Assembly: GCA_946479055.1 (NCBI GenBank)
Contig: CAMLEX010000044.1
Location: 1 to 13,233 of the forward strand
Direction: 5' to 3'
Length of the DNA: 13,233 nt
DNA from: an uncultured Bacteroidota bacterium
Lineage (GTDB): Bacteria > Bacteroidota > Bacteroidia > Chitinophagales > Chitinophagaceae
Shown here piece by piece: positions 7,218-13,233 of this stretch. Under the pieces are notes generated by a model. That model saw only the letters and a list, made by a program, of their open reading frames with translations, was not told the origin of the DNA and searched no databases. Position 1 is the stretch's first letter, and every line of letters starts with the position of its first letter. A program made the position numbers and the translations under genes.

Positions 7218-7225
7218 TATTTTTG
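7218..7225 (+). promoter_or_regulatory. -7 promoter box of the sigma54-activator-like response regulator
   Basis: TATTTTTG fits TAnnTTTG and is followed by CCC, as in the pdhB promoter. It lies 20 nt before ATG 7246. No standard -33 TTTG is seen; that region is occupied by the AGCT palindrome. Confidence 0.5.
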
Positions 7226-7245
7226 CCCACTAAATCTCTTATTTG

Positions 7246-8406
7246 ATGGCTGATATACTGATCATTGATGACGAAAAAGCAATTCGCAAAACGTTGACTG
7301 AAATACTTTCCTTTGAAGGTTATAAAATTGATGAAGCGGCGGATGGTGAAGAAGGTTTGAAGAAATTTAAAGAGAAATCATACGATGTAGTATTGTGTGA
7401 TATTAAGATGCCGAAGTTGGATGGTATTGAATTTCTGCAAAAAGCGGCTGATGCCAGCCCGGATATCCCGATTATTATGATCTCTGGCCATGGGAACATA
7501 GAAACAGCCGTAGAGGCCGTTAAGAAAGGAGCCTATGATTTTATTTCAAAACCACCTGATCTTAACAGGCTATTGATCACCATCCGCAATGCGATGGAAC
7601 GCAGCAGCCTGGTGACGGAGACGAAAGTGCTGAAAAGAAAAGTGAGCCGTGTGCAGGAAATGATTGGGGGATCCGCTCCTATACAAAGAATAAAAGATAC
7701 TATCGAAAAAGTAGCGCCTACTGAGGCTAGAATACTGATAACCGGTGAAAATGGTGTGGGTAAGGAATTAGTAGCACGTTGGGTGCATGAAAAAAGTAAT
7801 CGTGCCAACGGACCGTTGGTAGAAGTGAATTGTGCGGCTATTCCTACTGAACTGATCGAAAGTGAATTATTCGGACATGAAAAAGGCTCCTTTACTTCAG
7901 CGGTTAAACAACGTATCGGCAAATTTGAACAGGCGAACGGCGGTACTTTATTTCTGGATGAAATAGGTGACATGAGCCTGAGTGCGCAGGCCAAAGTGCT
8001 TCGTGCCTTGCAGGAAGGAAAAATAACAAGAGTAGGAGCTGATAAAGACATTAATGTAGATGTTCGTGTTATTGCCGCTACCAATAAAGATCTTTTAAAA
8101 GAAGTAGATGAAAAATCTTTCAGGCTTGACTTGTATCATCGCCTGAGTGTCATACTTATTCATGTGCCTTCTCTTAATGAAAGACGGGATGATATACCTG
8201 TATTAGTTGACCAGTTTCTCCGTGATATCTGCGCGGATTATGGTATCGCCAAGAAAAATATTGATGATGACGCTATTGAGCTATTGCAGGAATATGACTG
8301 GACAGGTAATATCCGCGAATTGCGAAATGTAGTAGAACGTCTTGTAATTCTTTCTGCCAAAACCATAACGGGTGAGGATGTGAGGAGTTATGTGATGCCG
8401 AGATGA
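7246..8406 (+). CDS. NtrC-like response regulator (REC + AAA+) lacking GAFTGA and the HTH
   Basis: This 386-residue protein begins at ATG 7246; the TTG one codon upstream is not needed. A receiver domain (about residues 2-115) has acidic residues D8/D9/E10, phospho-acceptor Asp52 in VVLCDIKMPK, and Lys102. The AAA+ domain (about 140-370) has Walker A GENGVGKE (167-174), Walker B GGTLFLDEIGD (232-242), and arginine-finger region FRLDLYHRL (292-300). Two things are unusual. The sigma54-contact loop, normally GAFTGA, reads GSFTSA (214-219). The protein also stops just after the AAA+ lid (NIRELRNVVERLVILSAK), with no Fis-type DNA-binding helix-turn-helix. It is therefore unlikely to be a classical sigma54 activator; it may be a phospho-regulated ATPase or act through a partner. 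No kinase gene is adjacent. Confidence 0.9.
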   Translation: MADILIIDDEKAIRKTLTEILSFEGYKIDEAADGEEGLKKFKEKSYDVVLCDIKMPKLDGIEFLQKAADASPDIPIIMISGHGNIETAVEAVKKGAYDFISKPPDLNRLLITIRNAMERSSLVTETKVLKRKVSRVQEMIGGSAPIQRIKDTIEKVAPTEARILITGENGVGKELVARWVHEKSNRANGPLVEVNCAAIPTELIESELFGHEKGSFTSAVKQRIGKFEQANGGTLFLDEIGDMSLSAQAKVLRALQEGKITRVGADKDINVDVRVIAATNKDLLKEVDEKSFRLDLYHRLSVILIHVPSLNERRDDIPVLVDQFLRDICADYGIAKKNIDDDAIELLQEYDWTGNIRELRNVVERLVILSAKTITGEDVRSYVMPR

Positions 8407-8474
8407 GATACGGGATATGAGATTTGGGATACTAAATACGAGGGAGGTAATCCCGTATCGCGAATCCCGAATTT
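8405..8474. repeat. Intergenic CGGGAT-word palindrome
   Basis: The left arm 8405-8430 and the reverse complement of about 8449-8474 agree at 19 of 26 positions. Each arm has two GGGAT words (ACGGGAT, TTGGGAT on the left). A 9-bp perfect stem ATACGGGAT (8408-8416) / ATCCCGTAT (8450-8458) is an alternative pairing. The element starts on the stop codon of the response regulator and belongs to the same word family as the repeat inside ypdA. Confidence 0.65.
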
Positions 8475-8517
8475 CATTTGCCATTCCTCCTCTTTAGCAA
8501 AACTTTCAGCAACCAGA

Positions 8518-8548
8518 TTTTGATACGCCAATTATTATAATACATTTG
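8518..8548 (+). promoter_or_regulatory. Promoter of lepB (-33 and -7 boxes)
   Basis: TTTTG (8518-8522) and TACATTTG (8541-8548) are separated by 18 nt, a good fit to the Bacteroidota TTTG...TAnnTTTG promoter. The -7 box ends 23 nt before ATG 8572. Confidence 0.65.
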
Positions 8549-8571
8549 ACCCTTAAAATAAAATCAGGCTC

Positions 8572-10110
8572 ATGCCTTTACAACATTTACTCGTTATTTA
8601 TCTTATTGGTATCCTACTTGTTTTCCTCCCTTCTTTTGGTTTGGCAAAACTTTTTACAAAAGCCGGTGAACAATCCTGGAAAGCCTGGGTTCCTTTTTAT
8701 AATACCTGGGTGATGCAGGAAATTGCCAAACGCCCAAAGCATTGGGTCTTCTGGCAATTTATTCCTGTAGTGGGATGGTTTATTACTCCGGGCATCTTTA
8801 TTGAATTCGCCAAAGTGTTTGGTAAGTTCTCACTAGGTCATCATACAGCAGCTGCCTTACTAGCTCCTTTTTATTTCCCCTGGCTGGCTGCCCAAAAAGA
8901 CACAAAATTCATTGACGCTGAAGCAGCGAGAAATCATAAAAAAGCGGTGTGGAGAGAATGGTTTGATGCAGCCATCTTTGCAATTGTTGCCGCTACATTG
9001 ATACGTACTTTTGTTTTCGAAGCCTACGTTATTCCTTCCGGTTCGATGGAAAAAACATTGCTTGTAAAAGATTTTCTTTTTGTAAGCAAACTGAGTTATG
9101 GCCCACGTATTCCCAACACACCTCTGTCTGTTCCATTCGTTCATAATTACCTGCCTGTTACCAATGGCAAGTCTTATTCTACCGCCATCCAATTGCCTTA
9201 TAACAGATGGTTTGGCTCATTGCCAAAAAGAGGTGATGTAGTGGTATTTAATTTTCCGGCAGGGGATACAGTAATTCATGCGGAAGGATATGAATCAGCC
9301 AGACCTTACTATGATGTAAAACGAAATGCGGCTGCAGGATCAAGAGATGATCAAATGATATTGTCTGACCCGGAAAACTATCCTATTGTAGTACACCCCG
9401 TTGATAAAACGGATAACTACATCAAACGCTGTGTAGGAGTAGCCGGTGAAACAATTGAGATAAAAAATGATGAAGTTTATATTGATGGGGTAAAACAAAC
9501 ATTACCTCCGTACTCCGAAATGTATTATAGGGTTACTGTCAATGCCACTACACTTGACCAGGATGTAATGAAAGATGAATATAATGTTGACATTGATAAA
9601 GGCGACTACAGCCTGACGGGTAAGCCAGGTGAATACATGATGTTGCTGACCGCAACCGCGAAGGAAAAAATGCATAAAAATGGTTTGATAAAAACAATTG
9701 CTCCTGCCGTAGATCTGCCCGGTGGCGAGAATGTTTATCCTTACGACACATTTGCTGTTCATAGAAGCTGGACAAGAGATAATTTCGGTCCGGTATGGAT
9801 ACCTAAAAAAGGAGCCCCTTTAAAATTAACTCCAGAAAATTATTCTATCTATGAAAGGGCTATCCGTGTATATGAAAAGAATGATTTTTATAGGAGAGAT
9901 GGAAAATTCTTTTTGAATGGAAAAGAAGTAACTGATTATACTTTCAAAATGAATTATTTCTGGATGATGGGAGATAACAGGCAGGGATCGCAGGACAGCC
10001 GTTATTGGGGTTTTGTACCAGAAGACAGGGTAGTAGGGAAAGCCTGGATGATCTGGTTCAGTTGGGAAGATGGACCAAGATGGAAGAGATTATTCAATAT
10101 TGTAAAATAG
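8572..10110 (+). CDS. lepB: Signal peptidase I
   Basis: This 512-residue membrane-bound serine protease removes signal peptides from exported proteins. The N-terminal 105 residues are a hydrophobic multi-pass DUF5684-like region (membrane segments near 5-24, 60-80 and 90-106). A further anchor at 131-148 leads into the peptidase domain. The catalytic serine is Ser158 in IPSGSMEKTL, the general base Lys285 is in DNYIKRCVG, and box E is GDNRQGSQDSRYWGF (467-481). About 180 residues separate the lysine motif from box E, far more than in E. coli LepB, but long forms are typical of Bacteroidota. The gene has its own promoter and a strong terminator, so it appears monocistronic. Confidence 0.95.
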   Translation: MPLQHLLVIYLIGILLVFLPSFGLAKLFTKAGEQSWKAWVPFYNTWVMQEIAKRPKHWVFWQFIPVVGWFITPGIFIEFAKVFGKFSLGHHTAAALLAPFYFPWLAAQKDTKFIDAEAARNHKKAVWREWFDAAIFAIVAATLIRTFVFEAYVIPSGSMEKTLLVKDFLFVSKLSYGPRIPNTPLSVPFVHNYLPVTNGKSYSTAIQLPYNRWFGSLPKRGDVVVFNFPAGDTVIHAEGYESARPYYDVKRNAAAGSRDDQMILSDPENYPIVVHPVDKTDNYIKRCVGVAGETIEIKNDEVYIDGVKQTLPPYSEMYYRVTVNATTLDQDVMKDEYNVDIDKGDYSLTGKPGEYMMLLTATAKEKMHKNGLIKTIAPAVDLPGGENVYPYDTFAVHRSWTRDNFGPVWIPKKGAPLKLTPENYSIYERAIRVYEKNDFYRRDGKFFLNGKEVTDYTFKMNYFWMMGDNRQGSQDSRYWGFVPEDRVVGKAWMIWFSWEDGPRWKRLFNIVK

Positions 10111-10119
10111 ATTAACTTT

Positions 10120-10147
10120 AAATGCCCCTTTCATCAGGGGCATTTTT
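10120..10147 (+). terminator. Intrinsic terminator after lepB
   Basis: A perfect 10-bp stem AAATGCCCCT (10120-10129) / AGGGGCATTT (10136-10145) with loop TTCATC is followed by TT, 9 nt after the lepB stop codon. Confidence 0.92.
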
Positions 10148-10166
10148 GTAGAATAACTTTTGGCAT

Positions 10167-10652
10167 ATGAAGGAACAAAAATTTGAATTTGAATACGAAG
10201 TATATAATGACATCAGTGAATTAAAAAAAGACGACGCTACTTTGCTTACCCAAGCAAGAGCAGTGACAAAACAGGCATATGCACCTTATTCCAATTTTTT
10301 TGTTGGCGCTGCTGCTGAATTGAACAATGGAGAAATAGTTTCCGGCACCAACCAGGAAAATGCATCCTACCCTGTGGGCATTTGTGCAGAAAGAGTTTTA
10401 TTGGGTAATGCAGCTACTTTGTATCCCGGTATCAGCATTGATACGATGGCTATCAGTTATGATAGTAAGGAAGTAAAAAGCGATCATCCTATTTCCCCCT
10501 GTGGCATGTGCAGGCAATCCTTATTGGAATATGAAACAAGAACGAAGAAGCCGATACGATTGATATTAGCAGGGCAGGAAGGAAAGATAATCATTGTTAA
10601 AACGGTAAGCTTTTTATTACCGTTTGCATTTACAAGTGGAGAATTGCTATAA
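10167..10652 (+). CDS. cdd: Cytidine deaminase
   Basis: This 161-residue enzyme hydrolyses cytidine and deoxycytidine to uridine and deoxyuridine in pyrimidine salvage. The zinc site is complete: Cys73 and catalytic Glu75 in GICAERVLL, and Cys112 and Cys115 in SPCGMCRQ. The substrate-binding region AYAPYSNFFVGAAAEL (38-52) is typical. The Cys-type first ligand (CAE rather than HAE) marks the tetrameric class; the protein is somewhat longer than the usual 130-135 residues because of an N-terminal extension of about 25 residues. It follows the lepB terminator, so it should have its own promoter; a loose match (TAACTTTTG) lies at 10154-10162. Its stop codon is 3 nt before the left arm of the repeat-flanked cassette. 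Confidence 0.93.
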   Translation: MKEQKFEFEYEVYNDISELKKDDATLLTQARAVTKQAYAPYSNFFVGAAAELNNGEIVSGTNQENASYPVGICAERVLLGNAATLYPGISIDTMAISYDSKEVKSDHPISPCGMCRQSLLEYETRTKKPIRLILAGQEGKIIIVKTVSFLLPFAFTSGELL

Positions 10653-10655
10653 AGA

Positions 10656-10681
10656 GTTTATTGTTTTGGGTTTATTGTTTG
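10656..10681. repeat. Left inverted-repeat arm flanking the four-helix-bundle gene
   Basis: This 26-nt sequence made of GTTTATTGTTT words matches the reverse complement of 11250-11275 at 23 of 26 positions. It begins 4 nt after the last base of the cdd stop codon. Confidence 0.8.
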
Positions 10682-10761
10682 TGGTTCTTTACAGCAGCTA
10701 TAGCTTTACTGTGATCAAATTTTCTCAATTACGATAGTGAAAAGTCCAGCAGCAATTTATA

Positions 10762-11160
10762 TTACAAACGGTCTTTGAATTTCAATCCCCTTACTTTTGA
10801 GTTGTTAAGATAAATGATGAAAGCGGCGATTTTTTTGATTTCCATTTCAATTTCACCGTATAATTCTTCAAACTCTTTTTGATCAATATATTTGTCATCT
10901 AAGCCTCTGTATAGCTGAGATTTTAACTCTCCGCATTCTCCTTTTGAAATACTAAGTGAGTTTAAAAATTCAAGACGGCTATTTCTTTCAAAACCCTCTC
11001 CAATATTATCCATTACAGAACCTGCAGCAGCTTTTATTTGCTCAGCAAATCGGTAATCATGATTTCTTCTCATTTTTTCAGAGAGGAAAGATATTTTCTG
11101 ATAAATTTTTCTTGCTAACTGCCATATCTCCAAATCTTCAAACTTTTGAACTGTTGCCAT
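10762..11160 (-). CDS. Four-helix-bundle protein, 23S rRNA intervening-sequence (IVP/S23) family
   Basis: This 132-residue protein belongs to the 23S_rRNA_IVP family. Its hallmarks are FEDLEIWQLARKIY (7-20), the turn VMDNIGEGFERNSRLEFLN (49-67), ISKGECGELKSQL (71-83), and a C-terminal amphipathic helix (95-120). Members form small pentameric bundles. They were first seen inside rRNA intervening sequences, and related proteins (bAvd) serve diversity-generating retroelements; the role of free-standing copies is unknown. ATG 11160 gives the normal N-terminus MATVQKF; the frame continues upstream but only by reading through the repeat into ogt. There is no 23S rRNA or reverse transcriptase nearby. 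The gene sits alone between convergent cdd and ogt and is bracketed by 26-nt inverted repeats, which suggests it arrived as a unit. Confidence 0.88.
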   Translation of the reverse strand: MATVQKFEDLEIWQLARKIYQKISFLSEKMRRNHDYRFAEQIKAAAGSVMDNIGEGFERNSRLEFLNSLSISKGECGELKSQLYRGLDDKYIDQKEFEELYGEIEMEIKKIAAFIIYLNNSKVRGLKFKDRL

Positions 11161-11242
11161 AGAAGTGGTTATTGTTTTTGATTTATTTTCAGACCTGAGG
11201 ACTATTGATAGGGGATTATTGTAATAGCAATGAATATTCGAC

Positions 11243-11282
11243 TTTTTACGAAACAATAAACCATAAACAATAAACCATAAAC
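11243..11282. repeat. Right repeat arm (AAACAATAAACC words) next to ogt
   Basis: Within this 40-nt stretch, 11250-11275 is the inverted partner of 10656-10681. The whole 40 nt is also a direct repeat of 12235-12274 (36 of 40 identical). It begins TTTTTACGAAAC and then has two tandem ATAAACCATAAAC-type units. Its last base is the last base of the ogt stop codon as read on the minus strand. Confidence 0.8.
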
Positions 11283-11779
11283 TAAAAAAGAGTCTGCACT
11301 CCATACGCCACTTTCATCTCATGTTCCAATAACCATTTCTTTCTCCATAATCCACCGCCATAACCGACCAGTTCTCTGTTAGCGCCTATTACTCTGTGGC
11401 AAGGAACAATGATCGCTACATTATTTTTCCCATTAGCGCTGGCAACTGCTCTTGTTGCTTTAGGATCGCCTGTCTTGATGGCCAATTGCAGATAGCTGAT
11501 CGTTTTGCCATAAGGTATTGTCATCAGGAGGCTCCAGGTTTCCTGCTGAAAAGGCGTCCCGGTTTGATTAATAGGTAATTCAAAAATTCTTCTTTCCCCA
11601 TTAAAGTATTGTATCAATTGCTCAATACATTGTATTAGCATTGGTGGCAGATCTTTTTTGCTGCCATCGCTTTTCTGTGTAGTATCATGAAAGCTGACTT
11701 CGCTGATATAATCTTGTGTGCCAGAAATTTTTAACAGACCGACGGGTGAATGATAATATGTAGTAAACGTTTCAGCCAA
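11282..11779 (-). CDS. ogt: Methylated-DNA--protein-cysteine S-methyltransferase
   Basis: This 165-residue suicide repair protein removes alkyl groups from O6-alkylguanine. The acceptor is Cys127 in IIVPCHRVIGANRELVGYGGG, which is diagnostic; FQQETWSLLMTIPYGKTISY (78-97) and ATRAVASANGKN (108-119) are the DNA-binding and active-site supports. It lacks an AdaA-type zinc domain, so it is the Ogt/MGMT class. The start is TTG 11779: an in-frame TGA lies two codons further upstream and the next ATG would remove the first 46 residues. This TTG overlaps the 3' end of csaA by 8 nt, so ogt is probably translated by coupling in a csaA-ogt operon. Confidence 0.93.
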   Translation of the reverse strand: MAETFTTYYHSPVGLLKISGTQDYISEVSFHDTTQKSDGSKKDLPPMLIQCIEQLIQYFNGERRIFELPINQTGTPFQQETWSLLMTIPYGKTISYLQLAIKTGDPKATRAVASANGKNNVAIIVPCHRVIGANRELVGYGGGLWRKKWLLEHEMKVAYGVQTLF

Positions 11780-12104
11780 TTTTCATCCCATTTGTTACCG
11801 GCATTCCGGGTTGCAATAAAATTACATCTTTGTTTTCATCATACACACCCAGCACAAGGCACTCACTGGTAAAATCAGCAATCTGTTTAGGCGGAAAATT
11901 CACGACTGCAATTATTTGCAGGTTTACTAAATCTTCTTTTTTGTAATGCGCCATGATCTGCGCAGAAGATCTTTTGATACCCAACTCTTTTCCAAAATCG
12001 ATTACCAGTTTATACGCCGGTTTACGGGCTTTTGGAAAATCATTTACTTCAACGATCGTTCCCGTACGAATATCAATTTTTTCAAAATCAGGCCAGTTTA
12101 TCAT
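11772..12104 (-). CDS. csaA: CsaA-type tRNA-binding domain protein
   Basis: This 110-residue protein consists of a single EMAP/Trbp-type OB fold, the same length as Bacillus subtilis CsaA, a dimeric tRNA-binding protein with reported chaperone-like and secretion-related activity. Family marks are FEKIDIRTGTIVEV (8-21), YKLVIDFGKELGIKRSSAQI (31-50), VNLQIIAVVNFPPKQIA and SECLVLGV, ending in the usual PGMPVTNGMKIG. It is the first gene of a two-gene operon with ogt (8-nt overlap). The upstream region is shared with the divergent oxidoreductase gene and is filled with repeats (12128-12274), so any promoter must lie within or beyond the first 25 nt. The physiological role in Bacteroidota is uncertain. 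Confidence 0.88.
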   Translation of the reverse strand: MINWPDFEKIDIRTGTIVEVNDFPKARKPAYKLVIDFGKELGIKRSSAQIMAHYKKEDLVNLQIIAVVNFPPKQIADFTSECLVLGVYDENKDVILLQPGMPVTNGMKIG

Positions 12105-12127
12105 AAAAGGTTTATTACGTTATAAAT

Positions 12128-12220
12128 TAATGTGGAAATGTGAAGATGTGATAAATGTGAAAATTAGCCGCTATAGAAATTTCATTTCCACACTTCCACA
12201 GTTATCACATTTCCACATTA
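12128..12220. repeat. TGTGRWAA-word palindrome between csaA and the oxidoreductase gene
   Basis: The outer 16 nt (12128-12143, TAATGTGGAAATGTGA) are the exact reverse complement of 12205-12220. Inside, each arm continues with about two more related words (TGTGATAA, TGTGAAAA on the left; TGTGGAAG, TGTGGAAA on the right), so each arm has about four word copies around a roughly 20-nt centre. Confidence 0.8.
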
Positions 12221-12234
12221 AGGAACCTTTTCGT

Positions 12235-12274
12235 TTTTTACGAAACTATAAACCAAAAACTATTAACCATAAAC
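12235..12274. repeat. Second copy of the AAACCATAAAC repeat
   Basis: These 40 nt match 11243-11282 at 36 positions in the same orientation, including the TTTTTACGAAAC lead and the AACCATAAAC end. It lies 38 nt before the oxidoreductase start and 14 nt after the TGTGRWAA palindrome. Confidence 0.8.
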
Positions 12275-12312
12275 TTTTTTTGTCCTACCTTAAGGAAAAT
12301 TTTTTTTGCTGT

Positions 12313-13233
12313 ATGAATCGCCAAAAGAAAAAAGCCGTATCACGTCGTGATTTTATCCGCAATACTTCCGTCTTTGGGGCTGGTGTTCTTATTCTTCCAC
12401 GGCATGTTTTAGGCGGAAAAGGATTTATTGCTCCCAGTGACAAACTCAATATTGCGGCTATTGGTGCTGGTGGAAAAGCAACTTATAATATTCAACAAGC
12501 TTTTAATGGGGGCGCTGAAAATATTGTAGCCTTATGTGATGTAGATGATCGTATGGCCGCTGATAGTCGTGCAAAACATCCCAAAGCAACCTATCACAAA
12601 GATTTCAGGGCAATGCTGGATAAACAGGGAAAAGAAATTGATGCGGTAATGATTACAACTCCCGATCATATGCATGCAGTTCAGGCATTACCATGTATGC
12701 AACTAGGTAAGCATGTGTATCTGGAAAAACCCCTGACACATGATATTTATGAAGCAAGAATACTGACACAAGCGGAAAAGAAATACAAGGTAGTGACACA
12801 AATGGGCAACCAGGGCAGTAGTGGTGATGATACGAGGATAATTGAATCATGGGTTCAATCCGGACTGATCGGTGATGTTCATACAGTGCATGTATGGACC
12901 AACCGTCCTGTCTGGCCGCAGGGTATTCCAAAACCTACGGGCAAATTTGATATTCCAAAAGAATTGGATTGGGATCTTTGGCTGGGCACTGCACCGCCAA
13001 GAGATTTTAACCCGCTCTATGTACCTGCTAACTGGAGAGGCTGGGTAGACTTTGGAACCGGTTCATTAGGTGATATGGGTTGTCATTTTATTGATGTGCC
13101 ATACCGGGCATTAAAATTGGGTTATCCTGTTTCCGTTGAATGTAGTGTCACCTCTGTTTTCACTGGTTTTTTCCAGGAAGCATTTTATACAGATAGTTAC
13201 CCGCCTTCCTCTAAAACGCATATACAATTTCCT
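12313..13233 (+). CDS. Gfo/Idh/MocA-family oxidoreductase with Tat signal, 3' end missing
   Basis: A frame open from ATG 12313 to the window end gives the first 307 residues. The N-terminus has a twin-arginine signal (SRRDFI, residues 10-15) followed by the hydrophobic run VFGAGVLILP, so the folded, cofactor-loaded enzyme is exported by Tat. The Rossmann fold begins at KLNIAAIGAGGKA (44-56), with acidic VALCDVDDR (72-80), ITTPDHMHA (114-122), and the family motif EKPLTHD (138-144). The C-terminal half includes DWDLWLGTAPPRDFNP and GDMGCHFIDVPYRAL. Family members oxidise or rearrange sugars and cyclitols using NAD(P); exported ones in Bacteroidota often act in glycan or glycoside breakdown. 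The substrate is not predictable here. The promoter was not identified; the upstream 185 nt are mostly repeats. Confidence 0.92.
   Translation, partial: MNRQKKKAVSRRDFIRNTSVFGAGVLILPRHVLGGKGFIAPSDKLNIAAIGAGGKATYNIQQAFNGGAENIVALCDVDDRMAADSRAKHPKATYHKDFRAMLDKQGKEIDAVMITTPDHMHAVQALPCMQLGKHVYLEKPLTHDIYEARILTQAEKKYKVVTQMGNQGSSGDDTRIIESWVQSGLIGDVHTVHVWTNRPVWPQGIPKPTGKFDIPKELDWDLWLGTAPPRDFNPLYVPANWRGWVDFGTGSLGDMGCHFIDVPYRALKLGYPVSVECSVTSVFTGFFQEAFYTDSYPPSSKTHIQFP

Larger units (their letters stand above)
6967..7245. other. Gene-free region with an orphan terminator and a palindrome
   Basis: No coding frame is convincing between the pdhB terminator and the response regulator at 7246. The region holds a poly-T tract (about 6999-7009), a second strong terminator hairpin (7083-7116) with no gene before it, a short AGCT-word palindrome (7178-7213), and the -7 box of the downstream gene (7218-7225). 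The part before the second terminator could encode a small RNA. Confidence 0.5.

Noticed and set aside
10653..11282. An insertion sequence
   Set aside because: The only gene in the unit is an IVP-family bundle, not a transposase; the arms are word repeats and no target-site duplication could be identified with confidence.
11161..11304. N-terminal extension of the four-helix-bundle protein by 48 residues
   Set aside because: The extension reads through the repeat arm and into the ogt stop region; the family N-terminus begins at MATVQKF.
12144..12210. TTATCACA/TGTGATAA resembling DnaA boxes, hinting at a replication origin
   Set aside because: The sequences lack the central C of TTATCCACA, occur as part of a regular TGTGRWAA word array, and no origin-linked genes such as dnaA or dnaN are nearby.
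12653..12931. A minus-strand frame opposite the Gfo/Idh/MocA gene
   Set aside because: It is a shadow of a clear protein-coding gene on the + strand whose motifs are intact across this stretch.

Overview
The window looks like chromosomal DNA of a Bacteroidota bacterium, most likely in or near the family Chitinophagaceae. The signs are a SusD-like / DUF1735 lipoprotein pair, LytTR two-component regulators, a long Bacteroidota-style signal peptidase I, a YpdA (bacillithiol-type) reductase, a Tat-exported Gfo/Idh/MocA oxidoreductase, no clear Shine-Dalgarno sites, and several matches to the Bacteroidota -7 promoter box TAnnTTTG. No rRNA, tRNA, CRISPR array, transposase or phage gene was seen.

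Layout. Positions 1-1853 (+) hold the end of a SusD-like outer-membrane gene and a DUF1735 lipoprotein, closed by a strong terminator at 1899-1926. Positions 2027-4412 (-) hold an orphan LytTR DNA-binding protein, then a LytTR response regulator and its LytS-type histidine kinase, whose genes overlap by 14 nt. Positions 4642-5670 (-) hold ypdA. Then on the + strand come pdhB (5927-6916), a sigma54-activator-like response regulator with no HTH (7246-8406), lepB (8572-10110) and cdd (10167-10652), with terminators after pdhB and lepB. Positions 10762-11160 (-) hold a four-helix-bundle (23S rRNA IVP-family) gene. Positions 11282-12104 (-) hold an overlapping csaA-ogt pair. From 12313 (+) a Gfo/Idh/MocA oxidoreductase runs off the window.

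The genes are mostly housekeeping: central carbon metabolism (pdhB), protein export (lepB), pyrimidine salvage (cdd), alkylation repair (ogt), thiol redox (ypdA), plus glycan uptake and surface-stress-type signalling.

The unusual layer is between the genes. At least six sites carry inverted repeats in which each arm is built from several copies of a short word. The word differs from site to site (CGGGAT, AAGTCNGAAAG, AGCT, TGTGRWAA, AAACAATAAACC) while the architecture stays similar. One such palindrome lies in frame inside ypdA and accounts for an apparent extra stretch of about 25 residues. Another family forms 26-nt inverted repeats on both sides of the four-helix-bundle gene and fills the space between the stop codons of cdd and ogt almost exactly, with a further near-identical copy about 1 kb away. 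The four-helix-bundle gene with its repeat arms is the best candidate here for an undescribed mobile or repeat-associated cassette. That interpretation is inference; the repeats themselves are directly visible.
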